In this document: positions 21,872 to 31,839 of the stretch, piece by piece
Layout of the letters: the number at the start of each line of letters is the position of its first letter
Numbering within the stretch: position 1 is the first letter of the stretch
Assembly (NCBI GenBank): GCA_026636295.1
Contig: CP089459.1
Location: forward strand, 744,001-808,000
Source of the DNA: Medakamo hakoo
Lineage: Eukaryota; Chlorophyta; Trebouxiophyceae; Coccomyxaceae
Direction of reading: 5' to 3'
Length of the DNA stretch: 64,000 bases
Translations under genes and position numbers: made by a program
The notes under the pieces: model-generated
What the model saw: the letters and a program-made list of their open reading frames with translations, nothing else
The model's database searches: none
Told to the model about the DNA's origin: nothing

Positions 21872-24550
21872 ATGCGCGCTCCTCCGCCCACGCCCGGCAC
21901 CAAGGCTGGCGGCGCGGCGACAGCGACCGGCGCACCTGCGGCCGCCGACGCGCCGTCTCGGTTTGCCCACCTGCTCCAGCCCATTCGCGACTTGGCGGCC
22001 AACTGGGACGTCGACCTGGCGTCAGAGCTGGAAGAGTACCTGGTGCGTGGAGAGAAGCGCGGACGTGTGTGTTCTCCGACGAGCGCGCGACGCGACGACG
22101 CATGGCTGTCTCTGTCCGCCGCGAGCACTCACCCACTCCATCTCCTTCCATCCTCACCCCCGACAGGAAGCCCTGGAGCATGTGACCTTTTCGTTCGGCG
22201 GGGATGGGCCCCAACTCAACTTCGCGGAAGGCGTGTTTTGCTTCTCGTGGGGCGTTTCTTGGACGCCGCGACCGAAAACGGAGGCCGACGTTTTTTTTCC
22301 GCTCACCACCCTCCGCCCCACGCCACTCACACAACAGCCGCCCTGCTCATTCAGGGGTCCACCTGCGTGTACGGTCGCAAAGTCGAGTACCTGCACGCCC
22401 TGGTTCACCGGGCTCTGGCGCACGTGGCGGACCCCAAAGCGGCGGCGGCGGGGGGTGGTGAGGGCGGTGGTGGACCGCGAGAAGGTGGCCGCCGCGCCGC
22501 GGGCGCGGCTGCCGCGGCGGCGGCGGCGCTCATCGCCGCCGCAGACGATGACGCCGCATTCCTGGCCCTGGACGCCGCGCTCGAGGAAGCGGGAGCGGGC
22601 GTGACGGATTTAGAGGGCGGCGGCGGCGGTCCGGCCCTGTCCTCCACGTCCCGCGTGTCGGCCCGCCCTCCCGCCGTCCTCCTCGCCCTCGACGACGTGT
22701 CCGCCGAAGACGCGGCGGCGGGGGGAGGCAGCGCGCAGTCCGCTGCTGTGTCTGCCGCCGGCCCCAACGCCGCGGGCGCCGGGTCCGTCACCCTCCGCAT
22801 CGCGCAGTTGGCGGTCCACGCCCCGTCTGGCGCGCTCCTCCTCGACCCGCGCGACGGCGACGGGCTGGGGGAGGGCCTGGAAGCGGCGGGCGGGCCGGGC
22901 CGGGCCACGCCCACTGGCGTGTTGGGCGATGGCGCGGCCCTGCTGGAAGCGGTGGCGGCCCAGGCCGGGCGCCTGCCGGTGCCGCTGCTGGCGAGCCAGG
23001 CCGCGGCTGCGCAGCCCGCACTCTCCGCTGGCGGCTTCAACGACGGCGGCGCCTGGGGCGGCGGCGGCGGGGACGACAGCGACGACGACCTCGGTCCCTG
23101 CCCTGACCCACCGGCGCCCGCCGCGTTCGGACCGGCGTCGGAGTCGCACCCGCCAGCGTCGCTGTTCACAGACGGCGGGGAGGTCGGCCCGCGCGGCGCG
23201 GCACCCACCGCGACCGTGGGCGGCCCTCCACCGCCTCTGCCGCCCGCCGACGCCGACCCGTACGCCCACCTGGACCCGACGGAGGCCGGGCCTTTACCCG
23301 TCAAGCCGTACCGCCGCCTGGCCCGGCCGCCGCCGCGCCGGGCCCGCCGCGCCGACGCGCGCGCGCTGGCCGGCTCGGCCCTCACCGCGGCCTCGGTCTG
23401 GGCGCCGTCCTGGGCCGCCAGCGCTGAAGCGCACCCGTCCTTCCTACCGCCGCCACCTGCTCGACCCGATGCGCTGACGCTAGCCGAACTGGCTGTGTAC
23501 GGCGCCCTGCTCGGGCGTGGCGGTGGCGGCGGTGGGAGTGGCGGCGGCCGGCGGCGGCGCGCCCGGCGGGCAACGCGGGGTGCAGCTCCGGACGATGACC
23601 ACGAGCCCGCAGCCGCCCTGCTCACCCCGGCCGCCGCGCCCTTGGCAGCAGGTGGCGCGTCTGATGACTCCGACTCCGACGCGGACGGCGAGGGTGCGGG
23701 CCTGGACTTAATCGACGGCGGTGGGGACGACAGCGACGACGACGTCGGTGCCGGCCTGCTGCCCGAACCCCTCCAAGACCACGGCGCCGACGCGGGCGGC
23801 TGGCTGGACGGCGGCTGGGGCAGGGACGGAGCGCCTTCTACTGCTGAAGACGACGGTCTGTCGTACGAGGCCTTGGTCCGCGCGCACGTCGAAGCGTTGG
23901 TGGCCGCGGCCGCCGCGGCGGGCACGCGCACAGCGCTCGCCTCGCGCGTCGCGGCCTGGCGCGACGCCGTCGGGCCCGCCCTGGAAGCGGGCGAAGCCCA
24001 CGGCCACTTTGACATGCGAGCAGAAGGTCAGGCTGTGCTGGAGGGCGTGCGGGCGGCCGCGGCCGTGGGGGACGCGGACGGCGGCGCGGACGGCTCGGAG
24101 GATGAGGGCGTGGCCGCGGCGCCTCTTGCGGCCGCGTTGGGCTCGCACACCCACCCGCGCTGGCGGGTCGCCCGCCTGTTTGCGGCTTCACTCCAATTGG
24201 CCAACGCCCGGGCGCTGGCCATTGTGCGTGGGCCCGAGCCGGGTGGGCAGCCCGTGCGTGTGCGGCCGTTGAAGGGCAAGGGCGGCGGGCGCGAGGGCAG
24301 CGGGGGTCGCGCGCTGGCAGCCCGCGACGCCAACAACGCGGAGGAGGGAGCGGCCGTCGCCGGCCCATCCACCACGGGCAAGCAGCAGCGGCGCCGGGCG
24401 CCCACCCGGCCGCGTGGCTCGCCCGGCGGCTCGCCGCCCTCCTCCGGTAACGCGGCGCCCAAGAAAAAACAGCGCCGGCCGACGGCGGGTGTGACGCCCG
24501 GCGCGAAAGGGCGGGCGTCCAGGGGGCGCCACTCCACGGCCGCGGCATGA
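21872..24550 (+). CDS. NCAPH2: Condensin II non-SMC subunit H2
   Basis: Exons 21872-22042, 22167-22230 and 22338-24550 give about 815 residues. CAP-H2 is the kleisin that links the SMC2/SMC4 heads in condensin II during chromosome condensation. The N-terminal signature is clear: RFAHLLQPIRDLAANWDVDL, LEHVTFSF, NFAEAALLIQGSTC and YGRKVEYLHALVHRAL. The C-terminal half shows YEALVRAHVEAL and RVAAWRDAVGPALE, as expected for the winged-helix end, in an acidic low-complexity context. Joining exons 2 and 3 requires a GC donor (GAAG/GCGTGT) and a phase 1 splice (G + CC); this is the only join that yields the conserved NFAEAALLIQG. Longer than plant homologues because of disordered Gly/Pro-rich stretches and a basic tail. 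Confidence 0.9.
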   Translation: MRAPPPTPGTKAGGAATATGAPAAADAPSRFAHLLQPIRDLAANWDVDLASELEEYLVRGEKRGRVCSPTSARRDDAWLSLSAASTHPLHLLPSSPPTGSPGACDLFVRRGWAPTQLRGRRVLLLVGRFLDAATENGGRRFFSAHHPPPHATHTTAALLIQGSTCVYGRKVEYLHALVHRALAHVADPKAAAAGGGEGGGGPREGGRRAAGAAAAAAAALIAAADDDAAFLALDAALEEAGAGVTDLEGGGGGPALSSTSRVSARPPAVLLALDDVSAEDAAAGGGSAQSAAVSAAGPNAAGAGSVTLRIAQLAVHAPSGALLLDPRDGDGLGEGLEAAGGPGRATPTGVLGDGAALLEAVAAQAGRLPVPLLASQAAAAQPALSAGGFNDGGAWGGGGGDDSDDDLGPCPDPPAPAAFGPASESHPPASLFTDGGEVGPRGAAPTATVGGPPPPLPPADADPYAHLDPTEAGPLPVKPYRRLARPPPRRARRADARALAGSALTAASVWAPSWAASAEAHPSFLPPPPARPDALTLAELAVYGALLGRGGGGGGSGGGRRRRARRATRGAAPDDDHEPAAALLTPAAAPLAAGGASDDSDSDADGEGAGLDLIDGGGDDSDDDVGAGLLPEPLQDHGADAGGWLDGGWGRDGAPSTAEDDGLSYEALVRAHVEALVAAAAAAGTRTALASRVAAWRDAVGPALEAGEAHGHFDMRAEGQAVLEGVRAAAAVGDADGGADGSEDEGVAAAPLAAALGSHTHPRWRVARLFAASLQLANARALAIVRGPEPGGQPVRVRPLKGKGGGREGSGGRALAARDANNAEEGAAVAGPSTTGKQQRRRAPTRPRGSPGGSPPSSGNAAPKKKQRRPTAGVTPGAKGRASRGRHSTAAA

Positions 24551-24664
24551 AAGGAAAAAGGACAGAAATCTCTCATTTACACACGCACCCCCGCACACAC
24601 GCACGCCTGTCGTGTCCCCCCCTCTGCACGGGAAGGAAAGGGGGGAGAAGGACACAAAAGGCCA

Positions 24665-26006
24665 TCAGGCCAGTTCCACCCCGTCCCCAGCCACAACCTC
24701 GCCGACCACCACGGCGCCCGGCCCGCCCGCCGCCACGGCCGCGTCCGCTTGGGCAGCAGGCACGATGACGATCATGCCCAGTCCCATGTTGAACGTCCGG
24801 AACATCTCAAACCGTTCCACGCCGCCCGCCTCTTGCAACCATTTGAAGAGGGGGGGGACAGCCCACGCGCCCGTGTTGATTTTCACGCCCGTGCCCTTTG
24901 GCAGGATGCGCGGCACGTTTTCGGGGAGGCCCCCGCCCGTGACGTGGACCAGGCCTTTCACATCACACGCGTCCTGCAAGCGGGCCAGGTCGTCGACGTA
25001 GATGCGCGTGGGCGCGAGGAGGGCGGCGCCCAGTGAGAGACCAGGCGCCGCGCCGGCCCAGGGCGCCGCGTCCGTCAGGGCCGCGCCGGCCCGTTTCAAG
25101 GCGGCACGCGCCAGGGAAAAGCCGTTGGAGTGGACGCCGGAGGAGGGCAGGGCGACGACGGCGTCGCCGGGGCTGATGCGGGACCCGTCAATGACGGCCT
25201 CTTTCTTCACCGCGCCCACAGCAAAGCCGGCGACGTCGTACTCGCCCTCGGCGTAAAACCCGGGCATTTCCGCGGTTTCGCCGCCCAGGAGCACGCAGCC
25301 CGATTGGCGGCACCCTTCCACGATGCCTTTGACGACGGCTTCCGCGACGTCGACGTCCAGCCGCCCCGTCGCGTAGTAATCTAAAAAGAACAGGGGTTTG
25401 GCGCCGGACGTGATGATGTCATTGACGGACATGGCGACAAGGTCGATGCCGATGGTGTCGTGGATGCCCAAGTCGAAGGCCAGCTTGAGCTTGGTGCCGA
25501 CGCCGTCGGTGCCCGCGACGAGGAAGGAGTCGCCTGGTGATGCATGGAGAGAGGGAGAGAGAGCGGTTGAGGGTGGTCGAGTGGGGCATGCGCGCACTTT
25601 GAACAAGAACTCTCTCGTCAGCGCGGCCGCAGAGCCGCGGGGAGGGCGGTCCACCGCCGTCCTTACTCCTCGGCAGGTCCATCCAGAGTGCCTGTCATCG
25701 GGCTGACGCTCGGATGACGCCCCCCCCCCCCCCCCCCCTGCACGCCCCTTGCATCTCCCACTCACCAAACGGCACCATCCCAGAGAAGCCGCCGATGGAC
25801 GGGTTGAGCTGCCGGATGCGGCGGACCAGCTCGTTGCCCGCGTCGATGTCCACGCCCGCGTCCTTGTAGGACAGGCCACCATTGCCAGCGGCGGGTGGGG
25901 AACGGGTGGCGGCCCGGCGGCGCGGGTGCGGAGGGCGGAACGCGGGCGCAGCGGCGGCCGGGCGCGCCGTTGCACCGCCGGCGCGGCGCAGGCCGGCGGC
26001 GCGCAT
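24665..26006 (-). CDS. PUR5: Phosphoribosylformylglycinamidine cyclo-ligase (AIR synthase), plastid
   Basis: Exons 26006-25766 and 25533-24665 give about 369 residues. The enzyme closes the imidazole ring of AIR in de novo purine synthesis; in plants and algae it is organellar. A transit-like N-terminus rich in Arg/Ala/Pro ([20 protein letters not shown]) precedes the mature start [20 protein letters not shown]. Further motifs are [22 protein letters not shown], the substrate/ATP loop [46 protein letters not shown] and [16 protein letters not shown]. The splice is phase 1 (G + GC, Gly) between MVPFG and [10 protein letters not shown]. The intron contains a 19-base run of C on the plus strand. 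It is divergent with the isopropylmalate isomerase gene (246 bp). Confidence 0.95.
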
Positions 26007-26252
26007 GCTTCTTTACAATGCTCGTTCGGGTGGTCCGGGAGCGGGCGCGTGCGGGTGTGTGAGGAATTCGCGTGGGTCGCCTCGGTCCTCCGTGTGCGCC
26101 TCCTCGGCTCCCTCGACGAAAAAAAACAGAGCAGTGCGCGCACAGCCCTGTCAAGCCTTCTCGCTCACAGTCGCAAGCAGAGAGGAGCGGACCTCTCTTT
26201 TTCGCGGCACGCCCACCAGTCCTCCGTCAGACCGCGCACGCCTCACCCAGAC

Positions 26253-28254
26253 ATGGCCATGCCCCTGCCCGGAGGTGCGCTGAACGGAAGGGAGGGAGGC
26301 AGGTCCTCACTTTTCGGCGCCAATGCGTCGCCTCGTCGCCCCGACCGCGGCCGGCTGGCCAGCGCGGCGCCGCGGCTTTGCGCGCCTCGCCGCGCACGCA
26401 CAAGCCATTCCCTCCACAATACCGCCACTTCTACGGCATGCCCGCTGTCTGGTCTAGACGCAGCCGCACGGACGAGGGCTTCGCATACCATTCACCGCCT
26501 CTTGCACCCTTCTTTCCACGAGCCGATCCCTCTCACCCACAAACAACCCTCTCCGACTCTCCAGGCGCCGCGCCGGCCTCTACCACCCGCGCCCGTGGCC
26601 CGGCCCCGGCGCGGGCGACGCCTACCGCGCCCGCGCCCGCGTCCCGCAGCCCGGCGTCGACCGGGTCGGTGCGTTCATGGCGGGGTGTTGTTTTTTTTTC
26701 TTCCCCCGACGCGCAGCAACTTCTCGCTCGGTGCGGGCCGATTCCTTCTCCTCACGCCGACGCCCCTCCCACACCCAACAACAGGTCAAGCGCCTCATGA
26801 CTCTGACTGAGAAGATCCTGGCCAACCACTCCGGCGGGGCGGCCGTCACGCCGGGCCAGGTGAGAGAAAGGGCGGAGGAAAAACAAGGGGACGGCTTGTC
26901 GCTTGCGGCCCGACCGCCACACCCCTTCATCTCACCCGCCCGCCCCCGTCCCCCCCCATTCCCCGCATCAACCACACAGAACATCTGGACGTCCGTCGAC
27001 AAGCTCATGACCCACGACGTCTGCGGGCCCGGCACCTTTGGCATCTTCCAAAAGGAGTTTGGCGAGGCCGCCAAGGTGTGGGACCCGGAGGCCGTCATCA
27101 TCATCCCCGACCACTACATCTTCACGTCTGACGCGCGCGCCAACCGCAACGTCGACATCCTCCGCGAAATGGCGGCCCAGTACGGCATCAAGTACTTCTA
27201 CGACATCACGGACCGGGCGGACTTCAAGGCCAACCCCAAGTACAAGGGCGTGTGCCACGTCGCCCTGGCCCAGGAGGGCCACTGCAAGCCGGGCGAGGTC
27301 CTGTTCGGGACGGACAGCCACACGTGCAACGCGGGCGCGTTTGGCCAGTTTGCGTCGGGCGTGGGCAACACGGACGCGGGCTTCATCCTGGGCACGGGCA
27401 AGCTGCTCATCAAGGTGCCGCCCACCCTGCGCTTTGTGCTGGAGGGGGAAATGCCGCCGTACCTGATGGCGAAAGACCTCATCCTGCAGATCATCGGCGA
27501 GATCGGCGTGGCGGGCGCGACGTACAAGGCCATGGAATTCTGCGGGCCGGCCGTGGAGGCCATGTCCATGGAGGAGCGCATGACCATCTGCAACATGGTC
27601 GTCGAAGCCGGCGGCAAAAACGGGGTGATCGCCCCCGACGAGACGACGTTCCGGTACGTCGACGCCCGGTCCCGCCCGGGCGAGGCGTACGAGCCGTGCT
27701 ACGCCGACGGCGGCGCGACCTACGCGGAGACGTTTGTGATCGACGTCTCCAAGCTGGAACCGCTGGTCGCGGCGCCCCACTCCCCCGACAACCGCAAGAC
27801 CGTGCCGTCCGTCGCGGGCACGGCCATCGACCGCGTGTACATCGGGTCCTGCACGGGCGGCAAGACGGAGGACTTCCACGCGGCCGCGCGCCTGCTGCAC
27901 GCGGCGCGCGGCCGCCAGGTGGCGGTCCCCACGTACCTGGTCCCGGCCACGCAGCAGGTGTGGGCGGACGTGTACGGCCTGCCCGTCCCGGGCTGCGACG
28001 GCCGGACGGCCGCCGACATTTTCGCGGAGGCGGGGTGCGTGCCGCCCGCCCCGCCGTCGTGCGCGGCCTGCCTGGGCGGGCCGCGCGACACGTTTGCGCG
28101 CATGAACGAGCCGGAGGTGTGCGTGTCCACCACCAACCGCAACTTCCCGGGGCGCATGGGCCACAAGGAAGGGCAGGTGTACCTGGCCAGCCCGCTGACG
28201 GCGGCGGCGAGTGCGCTGGCCGGCAAGATTGCCGACCCCCGGGACTACTTGTGA
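26253..28254 (+). CDS. IIL1: 3-isopropylmalate dehydratase (isomerase) large subunit, chloroplast
   Basis: Exons 26253-26274, 26565-26668, 26785-26859 and 26980-28254 give about 491 residues. The enzyme isomerises 2- to 3-isopropylmalate in leucine synthesis, pairing with a small subunit not seen here. Eukaryotic LeuC features: MTLTEKILANHSG, LMTHDVCGPGTFGIF, HVALAQEGHCKPGEVLFG, GTDSHTCNAGAFGQFASG, GSCTGGKTEDF, and the second iron-sulfur site CAACLGGPRDTFARMNEP (usually CGAC). Cysteines for a 4Fe-4S cluster are present. The first exon is only 22 nt (MAMPLPG plus one base); phases 1, 0 and 0 follow. Together exons 1 and 2 form a 42-residue Ala/Pro/Ser/Arg-rich transit peptide. Exon 1 is inferred from phase and start codon, so slightly less certain than the rest. 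Confidence 0.93.
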
Positions 28255-28429
28255 GGCGGGGTGGAGGGAAGGCACAAGGGGAGGGAGGGGTCTTGAGGGA
28301 GGGGTGGTCTGAGGCAGGGGCGCGGTCGAGTGGGGAGGAGGCGGGTGTGTGGGGGGGACGGCGCAGGCGTGTTGTGTGCTCTTTTGGGCGCTGTCTTCTT
28401 TTGCATTCACCTTCTACACTCTACGCACG

Positions 28430-28464
<35 letters not shown>

Positions 28465-28554
28465 TGCCGCCCGTGAAAAAAAAAGCTGCTGGAAGGCTGT
28501 GGGTCGGGACAAGAGGGCGGAGGAGAGCGCTCCTCCGCCCCACCCACTCTCCCC
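28255..28554. other. Convergent 3' spacer with a 35-base poly-C run
   Basis: This 300-bp stretch separates the stop codons of isopropylmalate isomerase and MED21. It holds an uninterrupted run of C at 28430-28464, followed by a short A-run. No gene is supported in it. Confidence 0.7.
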
Positions 28555-29085
28555 TCACCCACCGCCCGCTTTCCCCACGGCCCTCTCTACGGCGTCGGCC
28601 AGCCTCCTCAGCTCATCGTCAGCCAATACCCCGTGCAACGCCGTCGCGGCCGCCAGCCTCCGTCTCCCAGCCCCTACCGCCGCTGCCAAGCGCGCGTGCG
28701 CGGCCGCGCGTTCAGCTGCGGCGGCCGCCAGGTCCGCGCCCGCCGCGTCTTCCGCCGGCCTGCAAGCCACGTCGTCCACGCCAGGCAAGCGTGAAACCGC
28801 TGCCAGCGCGTCCTGGATGGACGCGACGAGGGTGGCGGCCATGCCGGGCGCTTGGTCGGCCGACGGCGGCGCGCCTGGCGCAGCACTGGCGGCGGGTGGA
28901 GGTCTGGGCTCGCCCGGCACCACCGCCACGGGCGCGGCGTCGCGCTGGATGATGCCTAAGAAATTAAACATGTGGCCGACCGCGGCCATTAAAGAGGCTT
29001 GCGCGGCGGTGATGGCGTCGTCGACGGGCGGGGGTGGGGGTGGGGGTGGAGGTTGGGGCACGCCCGCGGGCGGCGGGTCAGCCAT
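28555..29085 (-). CDS. MED21: Mediator complex subunit 21
   Basis: A single exon of 176 residues. MED21 (Srb7) is a middle-module subunit that bridges transcription factors and RNA polymerase II; it pairs with MED7 through a long coiled coil. The signature is DDAITAAQASLMAAVGHMFN followed by FLGIIQRDAAPV, matching the conserved D.I..LQ..........FN..G.LQRDAPPV pattern. The C-terminal half is Ala-rich helix with heptad spacing. The start ATG is the last in a longer open frame and begins MADPPPAGVPQ; a Pro-rich leader and inserted Pro/Ala stretch make it longer than the 140-residue plant form. It is identified by pattern rather than strong length match. Confidence 0.8.
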   Translation of the reverse strand: MADPPPAGVPQPPPPPPPPPVDDAITAAQASLMAAVGHMFNFLGIIQRDAAPVAVVPGEPRPPPAASAAPGAPPSADQAPGMAATLVASIQDALAAVSRLPGVDDVACRPAEDAAGADLAAAAAERAAAHARLAAAVGAGRRRLAAATALHGVLADDELRRLADAVERAVGKAGGG

Positions 29086-29303
29086 TGCGCCCTTTACCGC
29101 CCCGTGTGCGCGCGCGCGGCGAGCAAGCAGACAGAGCCACGCTGTAGGCCAATGCTGCGGGCACACGCCGCGCTCCTGGAAGATGCGCGTCCGGGACCGT
29201 GCTGCCGCGCGCGGGAAAGGGAGAAAAGAAGAATGAAGAAGCGAGAGTTTTTTTTTTCTTTGCATCGCTTTTCACAAAGACAAACAACTCTCCCACGCCC
29301 TCC

Positions 29304-31739
29304 ATGCCGGCCGAACTGGAGCTGGCGCCCGCTGGGCGGGGCCCGCTGGACACCAGGCCGTCCTCGCTGGGCGCGTCGCGTTCCAGCGCGGACCCGCTCG
29401 TGGGCGGGCCGCCGGGCGACGGTGGCGAGGGCGGCGGCGGCGGAGCAGGAGAGCCGACCCTCTCCTACGAAGACTTCCTGGCCGCCCGGGCTTCGTCGCG
29501 GTGGTCGTGGGCGCCTGTGTCGGCCTGGCTGGCGTCACGACCGCACCCGCTGTGCAACGTGCCGTCGCTGGTGCTGGGGGTGGCTTGCCTCGGCCTGGTC
29601 TTGGCCCTGGCCGGGCGGGGTGGCGGTGGTCGCGTGGCCACGACCACGGCGCCGCACCTCCCGCCTCCCCCCTCCTCCGACGCGTCCCTCTCACCAGAGG
29701 GCCGCCTGGCAGCGTCAGCAGGCGTGGCCACCGACTACCGCGGCCGTCCGCGGTCCCTGCTCGCGTCCCGCGGCGCGGTCGCGACCGACCACGGCCGCTG
29801 TTCGGAGGTGGGCGCGTCCATCCTCAAGAAAGGCGGCAACGCCGCCGACGCCGCCGTCGCGGCTGCTTTGTGCTTGGGCGTCCACAACCCCATGGCGTCC
29901 GGCATCGGTGGCGGGGCCCTCATCATCGTCCGCGAGCCAGACGGCAGAGTGGCGGCATTTGATGCGAGGGAAGCCGCGCCGGCTGCCGCGTCACAAGACA
30001 TGTACGGCGACAACGCGACGGCCAGCTTGGACGGCGGCGCGGCGGTGGGCGTGCCCGGCGAGCTGTGGGGCCTGCACGCCCTTTTCACGGCGCACGGTTC
30101 GGGCGCCGTCGGGTGGGCGGAACTGGTGGAGCCCGCGGCGGCCGCCGCGCGCACAGGGTTCCCGGCCCACCCATATCTCGTGGCCGCGCTCTCGTCGCCG
30201 CGCAGCCTGGCCCGCCTGTCCTCCCGCCGCGAACTGGCCGAAGCGTTCCTCATCAAGGCAGGCGGCGACGGCGACGGCGGCGGTGAAAAGTGGAGGGCGC
30301 CGCGCGTCAATGAGACCTGCTGCGCCCGCCCCGCGCTGGCGGACACGCTGGACGCGGTCGCCCGGGGCGGGCCGGCCGCTTTGTACACGGGTCCGCGCGC
30401 CGCGTCGCTGGCTGCTGACGTCCGGGCTGCAGGCGGCATCCTCACAGAAGCCGACTTGGGCGCCGCGGCCGCCCGGGCCGTCGCCCCACTGAAAGCCCGG
30501 GCGTGGGGCCTGGAGTTTTTCGTGCCGCCGCCACCATCCGCGGGCGGAGCGCTGCTGGCCGCCCTGGCCATTGCCGCCGGCTGGGAGGCGCCGCTGCCCT
30601 TCGAACGCGGCTTGGGTGCCCACAGGCTCGTAGAAGCCATGAAGCACGGCATGGCGCTGCGGGCCGGGATGGGCGACCCGGGCGGCGGGTGCGTGGCCGC
30701 GGCCGGGCCGGGCGAAGGGAAGGGCGCCGGGCCAGTGAGCGCGCCGCCTCCGTCCCAGCCACCACGCCGGTCCCTCCTGGCCGCTGCCGGCGACGGACCG
30801 TGCTTGCGCCGGTCCCTCCTGGCCGCTGCCGGCGACGGACCGTGCTTGCGCCGGTCCCTCCTGGCCGCTGCCGGCGACGGACCGTGCTTTCCGGGCACCT
30901 CCCACGTCCGCGCCCTGCTCGCCGACGCCGTCACCCCGGCCTTTGCCGACGCGCTCAGAGCTTCCATCGCCGACAACGCGACCCAACCCCCGCTCTCCTA
31001 CGGCGGGCGGTGGGGCGTCGGCGCCACGGGCGTCGACCTGCCACCGGAAGACCACGGCACGTCCCACCTGTCGGTCGTGGACGGCGAGCGGCGGGCGGTG
31101 TCGCTCACGACGACCATAAACACGGCCTTCGGCTCGGGCGTCCTCTCGGAAAGAACGGGCATTCTGCTCAACAACCAGATGGACGACTTTTCGCGGCCGG
31201 GGCGGCCCAACGGGTACGGCCTGCCGCCCGGCCCCGCCAACTTCATCGCCCCCGGCAAGAAGCCGCTGTCGTCCATGGTGCCCCTCATCGCGGCCGACCC
31301 CGGCGGTGGCGGCGGCCTGCGGCTGGTGCTGGGCGGGTCGGGCGGGCCGCGCATCCTGACGGCCGTGCTGCAAGCGTCCGTGCGCCTGGTCGCCTTTGGC
31401 GAGGCGCCGCTCGCCGCCGTGGCCGCGCCGCGCCTGCACCACCAAATCTTGCCCAACGCGGTTTTCGCAGAGGACTGGGCGGCGCCCGGTGGTGGAGGGC
31501 TCGTCGAGAAAGTCGACCCGGCCGTGCTCGCGTCCCTCCGCGCGAGGGGGCATGACGTCAAGCCGGCCGAGTGGGGTGGCGTCGTCCAGGCCATCGTCGT
31601 CCCCCCTCCAGGCGAGCCGGGCGGCGGCGGCGGGGCCGGCGGTGGCGCGAGTGGCGGTGGGAGTGGTGGAGGGCCGCTCGCGCCGGTCGAGGCGGCGTCC
31701 GACCCGCGCAAGGACGGCGCGCCCGCGGGCGTGGATTAG
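29304..31739 (+). CDS. GGT: Gamma-glutamyltransferase, membrane-anchored
   Basis: A single exon of 811 residues. GGT cleaves gamma-glutamyl bonds of glutathione and its conjugates, on the cell surface or in the vacuole. An N-terminal cytosolic segment is followed by one hydrophobic span (about residues 84-105), a type II anchor. Then come GAVATDHGRCSEVGASILKK, GGNAADAAVAAALCLGV, HNPMASGIGGGALI and GVPGELWGL of the large subunit. The autoprocessing/catalytic threonine lies in HGTSHLSVVD, followed by TTTINTAFGSGVLSERTGILL and NNQMDDFSRPG. Ahead of the Thr are three tandem 14-residue repeats. Family length is about 570-640, so the repeats, Gly-rich linkers and N-terminus explain the excess. It would be translated as one chain and self-cleaved. 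Confidence 0.93.
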   Translation: MPAELELAPAGRGPLDTRPSSLGASRSSADPLVGGPPGDGGEGGGGGAGEPTLSYEDFLAARASSRWSWAPVSAWLASRPHPLCNVPSLVLGVACLGLVLALAGRGGGGRVATTTAPHLPPPPSSDASLSPEGRLAASAGVATDYRGRPRSLLASRGAVATDHGRCSEVGASILKKGGNAADAAVAAALCLGVHNPMASGIGGGALIIVREPDGRVAAFDAREAAPAAASQDMYGDNATASLDGGAAVGVPGELWGLHALFTAHGSGAVGWAELVEPAAAAARTGFPAHPYLVAALSSPRSLARLSSRRELAEAFLIKAGGDGDGGGEKWRAPRVNETCCARPALADTLDAVARGGPAALYTGPRAASLAADVRAAGGILTEADLGAAAARAVAPLKARAWGLEFFVPPPPSAGGALLAALAIAAGWEAPLPFERGLGAHRLVEAMKHGMALRAGMGDPGGGCVAAAGPGEGKGAGPVSAPPPSQPPRRSLLAAAGDGPCLRRSLLAAAGDGPCLRRSLLAAAGDGPCFPGTSHVRALLADAVTPAFADALRASIADNATQPPLSYGGRWGVGATGVDLPPEDHGTSHLSVVDGERRAVSLTTTINTAFGSGVLSERTGILLNNQMDDFSRPGRPNGYGLPPGPANFIAPGKKPLSSMVPLIAADPGGGGGLRLVLGGSGGPRILTAVLQASVRLVAFGEAPLAAVAAPRLHHQILPNAVFAEDWAAPGGGGLVEKVDPAVLASLRARGHDVKPAEWGGVVQAIVVPPPGEPGGGGGAGGGASGGGSGGGPLAPVEAASDPRKDGAPAGVD
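30765..30890 (+). repeat. Three tandem copies of a 42-bp unit inside GGT
   Basis: Units at 30765-30806, 30807-30848 and 30849-30890 are identical apart from the last base of the third. Each encodes RRSLLAAAGDGPCL in frame. Lack of divergence means recent expansion or gene conversion. Confidence 0.97.
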
Positions 31740-31839
31740 AAGGGGGCAGGGAGAGTAGGTGTGGGCGTCCGGGAAGAATGAAAACCGAGTCCTGCGGGAC
31801 AGCCACAACCCCACCACACACGCCCGCCCGAAAATTCCG

